From CAYMST01 sp964393115 (lineage in GTDB: Bacteria > Bacteroidota > Bacteroidia > Cytophagales > Cyclobacteriaceae), in contig CAYMST010000060.1 of the NCBI GenBank assembly GCA_964393115.1, positions 1-21,184 of the forward strand: DNA of 21,184 bases, given 5' to 3'. Positions within the stretch are counted from its first letter, which is position 1; every line of letters starts with the position of its first letter. Positions 17,424-21,184 of this stretch are shown here, one piece after another. Under the pieces are notes generated by a model, which saw only the letters and a list, made by a program, of their open reading frames with translations, was not told the origin of the DNA and did not search any database. A program made the position numbers and the translations under genes.

Positions 17424-17942
17424 ATGAAGCGGATATTGATGCTATTGGCGGAGAAGAACTTTAGAGATATAGAATACATCGTTCCCAGAGCTTTTTTTGA
17501 ACAGAATGGGGCAGAAGTTAAAACGGCGTCTACATCAGATAGTTCTATCGGTAAATATGGTTATGAAGTGAAAAATGATTTCCGATTGGACATGATTAAA
17601 CCATCTGATTTTGACGCTATTTTCATTGTCGGTGGAGGAGGATCTCTGCAGTATAAGGATGATGATCTGGCGAAGACTCTGGTTACCTCCTTTCTTGATC
17701 TTCAAAAACCAACAGCTGCTATCTGTGCGGCTCCTCAGAACTTGTTGCATTGGGGCCTAGGGCGAAATAGAGAGGTAACGGGATGGAATGAAGATGGTGT
17801 TTTTTATGACCTTGCCGTAAAAGTTGGTGCTATTCCGAAAGTTTCAGAAAGCGTTGTAAAAGATGGCTTGATGATCACAGGTAACGGTCCAAGTGCCTCA
17901 GAACTAACCGCTAAGGTGCTTTTAGGTGCTTTGGGTATTTAG
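17424..17942 (+). CDS. DJ-1/PfpI family protein
   Basis: This is a 172-residue protein of the DJ-1/ThiJ/PfpI superfamily, a flavodoxin-like fold whose members include glyoxalases/deglycases, chaperones and intracellular proteases. The N-terminal strand KRILMLLAEKNF is followed by Glu17 (RDIEYIVP), the conserved acid that contacts the nucleophile. FDAIFIVGGGGSLQYKDD is the usual glycine-rich loop, and AICAAPQNLLHWG holds the nucleophile-elbow Cys101. The residue after this Cys is Ala rather than the His found in PfpI proteases, so a protease-type His partner is absent at that place. The ATG at 17424 gives the correct N-terminal strand; the ATG four bases earlier is out of frame. It appears monocistronic and lies right after repeat copy A. 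The substrate cannot be told from sequence. Confidence 0.9.
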   Translation: MKRILMLLAEKNFRDIEYIVPRAFFEQNGAEVKTASTSDSSIGKYGYEVKNDFRLDMIKPSDFDAIFIVGGGGSLQYKDDDLAKTLVTSFLDLQKPTAAICAAPQNLLHWGLGRNREVTGWNEDGVFYDLAVKVGAIPKVSESVVKDGLMITGNGPSASELTAKVLLGALGI

Positions 17943-17998
17943 TTTTTTTTACAGGTTTTATTTGGTCTCTGTTTGGTGCATATTCATCGACATTATCA

Positions 17999-18047
17999 GT
18001 GTCACTGGTCGTGCTTACCTATATTAGATGACAGCAACCAGTGATAC
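17999..18047 (+). promoter_or_regulatory. hairpin that encloses the start codon of the two-TM protein
   Basis: TCACTGGT (18002-18009) pairs with ACCAGTGA (18037-18044). The stem extends to about 11 pairs (GTG/TAC outside, one G-T wobble), with a 27-base loop containing the ATG at 18028. The upstream arm also overlaps the palindrome CAGTGTCACTG (17997-18007). Confidence 0.35.
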
Positions 18048-18594
18048 AGCTAGCATGAATAAGAGAAAGTTTAAGTCCAAATTGACGCTGAGCAGCGTAC
18101 TGCTCATCGTGTGCATTGTTAGTGGGAATCTTTTAATAAGTAGTAAACTCAATAAGATTGTTTCCCACGAAGGAGTAATATTAGCCAACTCCGAAGGATC
18201 AGATTCAAAAAAGGTCGAATACCTTTCTTGGTCTGATGTAAACGAAAAAATAGACGGCGTATTGTGGATGAGTTATACAACTGCATTTGTATCCGTACTC
18301 GTGGTCTTAGTTTTGGCATTCGGTTTTGTAGATCCGTTAGTAGCTGATTTTGAGGAAAATTTGTCAAGAACAAATTCTTCGAACCTCAAGCTTAAGAACT
18401 CTCAACGTGAATTACGTAAGGCGTTGTCAAGATTGGTTCAAATGAACAGACAGTTGCTCAATATGCAAATTGAGCTTAAAGGCAAGAACAGAAAGCTTGT
18501 CGAATCTGAAAGAAGAATCGTATCCATGAGTGAAGAGCAGCTTAGAACTAATAAGTTACTTCTTGAAGCTCAAGAGATGCTATTACACAATTAA
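18028..18594 (+). CDS. two-TM coiled-coil protein, sensor-kinase-like input part without a kinase
   Basis: The family is not recognised; length is 188 residues. TM1 is at about 20-38 (LTLSSVLLIVCIVSGNLLIS) and TM2 at about 83-102 (YTTAFVSVLVVLVLAFGFV). A loop of about 45 residues between them is probably periplasmic. From about 105 to the end the protein is charged and helical with regular Leu/Met spacing, a likely coiled coil in the cytoplasm. This is the layout of the sensor part of a membrane histidine kinase, but no H-box or ATPase follows; the ORF ends and a terminator comes 53 bases later. A second in-frame ATG at 18055 (MNKRKFKSK) would give a more usual basic N-terminus and is a credible alternative start. 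It could be a signalling adaptor or a chance resemblance. Confidence 0.75.
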   Translation: MTATSDTASMNKRKFKSKLTLSSVLLIVCIVSGNLLISSKLNKIVSHEGVILANSEGSDSKKVEYLSWSDVNEKIDGVLWMSYTTAFVSVLVVLVLAFGFVDPLVADFEENLSRTNSSNLKLKNSQRELRKALSRLVQMNRQLLNMQIELKGKNRKLVESERRIVSMSEEQLRTNKLLLEAQEMLLHN

Positions 18595-18646
18595 ACGATC
18601 AAAGATTTTTTTCTTCTATCTGAACTATCTGAATTTCGTTTTTCTG

Positions 18647-18675
18647 AGACTGTTCTTTTTGAACAGTCTTTTTTT
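18647..18675 (+). terminator. intrinsic terminator after the two-TM protein
   Basis: The perfect stem AGACTGTTC / GAACAGTCT has a TTTTT loop and is followed by a run of T to 18675. This is a classic Rho-independent terminator 53 bases after the stop codon. Confidence 0.88.
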
Positions 18676-18893
18676 ATGCATCGATTTTCCTATACTGCTT
18701 GATGGTCAGGATGCAGATCATCGATCTTGAAAGTGATCCTGAAGCACTTCGATGGGATTATATGACGTTTTTGGACGATATTAATAGTTCTCTTACTGTT
18801 AGTAGTCTCTAAACCATGGAAAATATACCTTGCCTATCAGTTTAAAACGAATATTTCCTTGGAAATTATTTTATTCGAAGCTTGTTTAAGCGC

Positions 18894-18965
18894 TAATATA
18901 AAACCTAGTAAGATATTGTTCGAACCAACTCTTCTGTAATTATCTCATGGGGTTCATAAAAGATC
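18894..18965 (+). repeat. diverged intergenic repeat, copy B
   Basis: It aligns with copies A and C: TAATATAAAACCTAGTAAG, then GAACCAACTCTTCTG, TAATTATCTCATGGGGTT and ATAAA. The similarity to copy A may extend upstream: TAAAACGAA followed by GGAAATTATTTTATTCG at 18843-18877 resembles TAAAACGAA ... GAAATTATTTTAATCCG at 17202-17235, with extra sequence in copy A. Confidence 0.6.
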
Positions 18966-19135
18966 AGGTTGTGGACGTTGTTAGAGTAAATGCTTTCTCA
19001 CCTAGAATTAGACAGACTTTGAGGTTTAATAAAATCCATTTGGGAATGAGATTTTGACGCTGGGTTTTAACAATAGATTTGTAGAAGTACTCTAGATGTT
19101 AGGGCTTTGCTTAATTATAAAAAGTCTATGTATAA

Positions 19136-19210
19136 GCTGGTTTAAATCTAATAATACATCTTTCAAATCAACTCTTTTGGGCAATCATCCTATGGATTTT
19201 AGATAAATGA
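19136..19210 (+). repeat. diverged intergenic repeat, copy C
   Basis: It aligns with copies A and B: TTTAAATCTAATAATACATC, then AAATCAACTCTTTTGG, CAATCATCCTATGGATTTT and AGATAAATGA. It ends just before the terminator hairpin of the minus-strand hydrolase gene. Confidence 0.6.
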
Positions 19211-19212
19211 AA

Positions 19213-19243
19213 AGAGGCTGTCAAAAAGTATTTGACAGCCTCT
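19213..19243 (-). terminator. terminator hairpin of the alpha/beta-hydrolase gene
   Basis: The perfect 13-base-pair stem (AGAGGCTGTCAAA / TTTGACAGCCTCT) encloses the loop AAGTA. Read on the minus strand it follows the hydrolase stop by about 24 bases and is followed by TTTTCATTTATC. It is therefore an intrinsic terminator. Confidence 0.82.
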
Positions 19244-19267
19244 TCATAGCAACCTTATTATTTAATT

Positions 19268-20221
19268 TTAATTATTAAAGCATGTATTGAAAAAACTCAG
19301 CAGAGCAGGTGTAATGATCGTTTCGCCTGGAGCACCGATGGCATCATTAATTTGTGCATGATTATATGCATTACCTGCATCAAGGTAGTCAACAGGAATA
19401 GAAGCACCTTGTAATGTTTGGATGAACTTATACTGATCCGCTTTCCAATTAGCACTGCCTCTCATCCCGATAAAAAATCTAGGATAGTATCCACTTGCTC
19501 CCCATAAGTTGAATTCCGGAGATGCTTCAAAACACGTATTGGCATCTGTACCAAATGCGTTATGATAGGTAATATTCCCCTCGGTAATAGATTTTTTATA
19601 AATATTATAGGCTTCAATATCTATTGAAGCAACACCTTTTAGGCTCTGCATTGGAAAACCTCTACTTTGCAATAAGGATTTTCGGGTTCCCGTTAGAGAA
19701 ACTAGATGTCCACCAGCACTATGTCCTAGAAGGACCAAATTGTCTTTATCACCATTAAACGTGGTAATATTTTGATAAACCCACATAACAGCATCTGCCA
19801 CATCATTGTTATGATCTGGGTACTTTACTCTGTAAATATTAGACGGGTTTGCAGGGTTCGGACTTAGGCGATAATTGACGCTAACTAGTACAATGTTATT
19901 GCTCATTGCAAGATTGATTTTATTCTGCAATTGTTGGGATTTATCACCTTGTTTCCAACCTCCACCATGTACATAGATCACAACAGGTCTATTAGACATA
20001 TTAGTAGGGTAATAAATATCCAATTCGTGCAAGTTGCGATTTACACCGGCCATGGTCTTATAGCGCTTCGTCATCCAGTTGTAGTTGTTCACTCCAGACT
20101 TTTGGTCTGGAAGGACTAGTCCGTTGGCCTCACCACTTACTTGCTCAAGTGATGAGTCTTCCTGCTGGCAACTAAATAGCATCGCCACGCACAGGAGCGC
20201 AATTAGTAATTTGTTTGTCAT
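19268..20221 (-). CDS. alpha/beta-hydrolase lipoprotein (carboxylesterase, HSL/BD-FAE-like)
   Basis: This is a 317-residue predicted lipoprotein. Residues 1-18 form a signal ending in the lipobox LFSC (Cys18). The body is an alpha/beta-hydrolase: the oxyanion motif HGGGW is at 85-89 and the nucleophile elbow GHSAGG is at 166-171 with Ser168. A late His288 lies in YNHAQIND, and Asp262 (WKADQ) is a candidate acid, although the acid is not certain. VNYRLSP (115-121) is typical of hormone-sensitive-lipase-like and feruloyl-esterase-type enzymes. The expected reaction is hydrolysis of an ester (acetyl or feruloyl groups of polysaccharides, or small esters) at the cell surface or in the periplasm. 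Cys230 and Cys314 could form a disulfide. It is monocistronic, with its own terminator. The specific substrate is unknown. Confidence 0.9.
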   Translation of the reverse strand: MTNKLLIALLCVAMLFSCQQEDSSLEQVSGEANGLVLPDQKSGVNNYNWMTKRYKTMAGVNRNLHELDIYYPTNMSNRPVVIYVHGGGWKQGDKSQQLQNKINLAMSNNIVLVSVNYRLSPNPANPSNIYRVKYPDHNNDVADAVMWVYQNITTFNGDKDNLVLLGHSAGGHLVSLTGTRKSLLQSRGFPMQSLKGVASIDIEAYNIYKKSITEGNITYHNAFGTDANTCFEASPEFNLWGASGYYPRFFIGMRGSANWKADQYKFIQTLQGASIPVDYLDAGNAYNHAQINDAIGAPGETIITPALLSFFNTCFNN

Positions 20222-20824
20222 ATAAATGATTAGTTATGTTACGTATACATTTAAAACGAAATCAATTAATGGTTTGGTGGGAAAAAGCGATGAGTTGTTA
20301 GTAAACCGGACAAAACCTGCGGAATCACATAGTTTAATGGTCGAAGACTTGATTTAGCTGAACACGGGGTACATTTTGTTATTAGGTAATTTATTGAAAA
20401 GCAGAGTTTTGTCGGTCAAAGTGTTGCTTATTAGAAATGTGCCAATTGTTATTCGAAAGGTGCATAATTGAGCGTTTGAGGTGGTTTTGAGAGCTTTTGG
20501 ACAAATGTTTAGTGCTTTTAAGTCGAAATGAATACGAAACAGTTAATGAGTGGATCATTAGGACAACTATACCTGTATGAGCTCTCAGAAAAAATGGTTT
20601 TTGCCTACCGTTTTTGTCTTCTTAATGATTGGTTAATAGTCTCCATTGATGTTTAAAATGCTTCTTAAAGCTTGGTCATGGAGAGCTCGTGAATACCTGT
20701 GAATTTTACATGAGTAAATAGAAGCAAAACGAGGATAACATTGTTTACGAATAAGATTCTAAGGTTGAACTAGATAAGGTCATGTAGAATTGTTTTTTCA
20801 TCATATTTTTGTTGAAAAAAAGAA
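20222..20824. other. 603-base intergenic region without a recognised gene
   Basis: This is the space between the divergent hydrolase and ABC-F genes. ORFs are short (for example 36 codons at 20546-20656) and lack coding character or leaders. No tRNA, clear palindrome or terminator was seen. Only a candidate -7 element near its 3' end is reported. Confidence 0.55.
20804..20811 (+). promoter_or_regulatory. candidate -7 element of the ABC-F gene
   Basis: TATTTTTG matches TAnnTTTG exactly, 13 bases ahead of the TTG start codon. The nearest upstream TTG (20790-20792) is too close to be a standard -33 element, so support is partial. It would give a very short leader. Confidence 0.25.
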
Positions 20825-21184
20825 TTGAACGTATTATCAGTTAGTAATCTATCCAAATCTTTTGGTGACCGTTGGTTGTTTGAAGGGGTTTCTTTTGGTT
20901 TAAATAAAGGTCAGAAAGCCGCTTTGGTAGGTGCCAATGGAACAGGTAAGTCTACTTTACTCAAAACCATAGTTGGTGCACATGAACCAGATGAAGGGGA
21001 GTCTGAAATTCATAAAAGCGCTCGGTTAGGATATTTACTTCAACAACCTGATCTACCCGGTGAACTGTCCATAAGTGATTGCATCCTTCAGGATGACAAC
21101 GAAGTGGCAAAAACGGTTCGACGCTATCGTGAATTATTGGAAATTGGAGCTGACTCTGAGGAAATGCAAGATGTTCTCGAAAAA
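20825..21184 (+). CDS. ABC-F family ATPase, N-terminal 120 residues
   Basis: This is the start of a soluble ABC-F protein (two ABC domains, no membrane part). The family acts on the ribosome in translation control or antibiotic protection, or, in Uup-like members, in related ribosome functions. The visible part begins NVLSVSNLSKSFGDRWLFEG. Walker A is GANGTGKST (36-44), and the Q-loop region is LGYLLQQPDL. The frame is closed by TGA at 20813-20815 and contains no ATG before the conserved N-terminus, so TTG at 20825-20827 is the probable start, preceded by AAAAAAAGAA. The second ABC domain, linker and signature motif lie beyond the window, so the subfamily cannot be fixed. Confidence 0.92.
   Translation, partial: MNVLSVSNLSKSFGDRWLFEGVSFGLNKGQKAALVGANGTGKSTLLKTIVGAHEPDEGESEIHKSARLGYLLQQPDLPGELSISDCILQDDNEVAKTVRRYRELLEIGADSEEMQDVLEK

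Larger units (their letters stand above)
18595..19267. other. 673-base intergenic region with two terminators and repeat copies B and C
   Basis: This region lies between convergent genes. It contains the terminator at 18647-18675, repeat copies at 18894-18965 and 19136-19210, and the terminator of the minus-strand hydrolase at 19213-19243. A 36-codon plus-strand ORF at 18702-18812 (from MVRMQIIDLESDPEALRWDY) exists but has no supporting signal. No RNA gene was recognised. Confidence 0.6.

Noticed and set aside
18702..18812. 36-codon plus-strand ORF between terminator and repeat copy B
   Set aside because: There is no promoter, leader or recognisable family, and it lies right after a strong terminator. 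It is compatible with chance.
18900..18945. tRNA T-arm-like text (GTTGGTTCGAACAA on the minus strand) in repeat copy B
   Set aside because: The GTTCGAA is not conserved in copies A and C, the stem pairs poorly, and no anticodon or acceptor arms can be built around it.
17325..19210. Short peptide-like reading frame shared by repeat copies A and C (ends in MDYL/MDFR)
   Set aside because: The frame is closed by a stop only a few codons upstream in copy A and is broken early in copy B. The similarity follows from DNA similarity, so coding is unlikely.
20546..20656. 36-codon ORF in the hydrolase/ABC-F gap
   Set aside because: There is no coding character or start context, and its length is expected by chance in this composition.

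Overview
The window looks like chromosomal DNA of a marine-type, gliding-lineage Bacteroidota, probably order Cytophagales. The grounds are a C-terminal type IX secretion (T9SS) sorting domain, a CarboxypepD_reg-like/DUF5686 outer-membrane protein, a Bacteroidota-type XRE-S24 regulator, moderate-to-low GC, weak or absent Shine-Dalgarno sequences, and several matches to the Bacteroidota -7 promoter element TAnnTTTG. The order-level placement is inference from gene families, not from a marker-gene tree. No tRNA, rRNA, CRISPR array, insertion sequence or prophage module was recognised.

Layout. (1) 1-6800, all minus strand: thrS (3' end cut by the window edge), a TPR lipoprotein, a DUF5686 outer-membrane protein whose stop abuts the lipoprotein start, an XRE-S24 LexA-like regulator and an unrecognised 118-residue protein. 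(2) 6801-6979: divergent promoter region holding a palindrome flanked by direct repeats. (3) 6980-10079, plus strand: an S41 tail-specific protease broken by a one-base frameshift, then a secreted helical protein and a strong terminator. (4) 10080-13932: GTCAAC-type half-sites upstream of a 1197-residue secreted multidomain Asp-box protein exported by T9SS. (5) 14178-16724: a two-gene unit, TPR-AAA+ ATPase plus TPR multi-pass membrane protein. (6) 16725-19267: gene-poor stretch with a 36-residue membrane-peptide ORF on the minus strand, a DJ-1/PfpI protein, a two-TM coiled-coil protein, two clear hairpin terminators and three diverged copies of an approximately 75-base intergenic repeat. (7) 19268-20221, minus strand: an alpha/beta-hydrolase lipoprotein. 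(8) 20222-20824: no recognised gene. (9) 20825-end: the start of an ABC-F ATPase that probably uses a TTG start codon.

How the parts fit. Much of the window concerns the cell envelope: outer-membrane barrel, lipoproteins, periplasmic protease, T9SS cargo. The best candidate for an undescribed system is the stop-to-start coupled AAA+/TPR-membrane pair, which could act as a membrane-tethered remodelling machine (inference only). The best candidates for overlooked elements are the three-copy intergenic repeat and the small membrane-peptide ORF between the AAA+ pair and the DJ-1 gene. The split protease is the most notable lesion and needs read-level confirmation.
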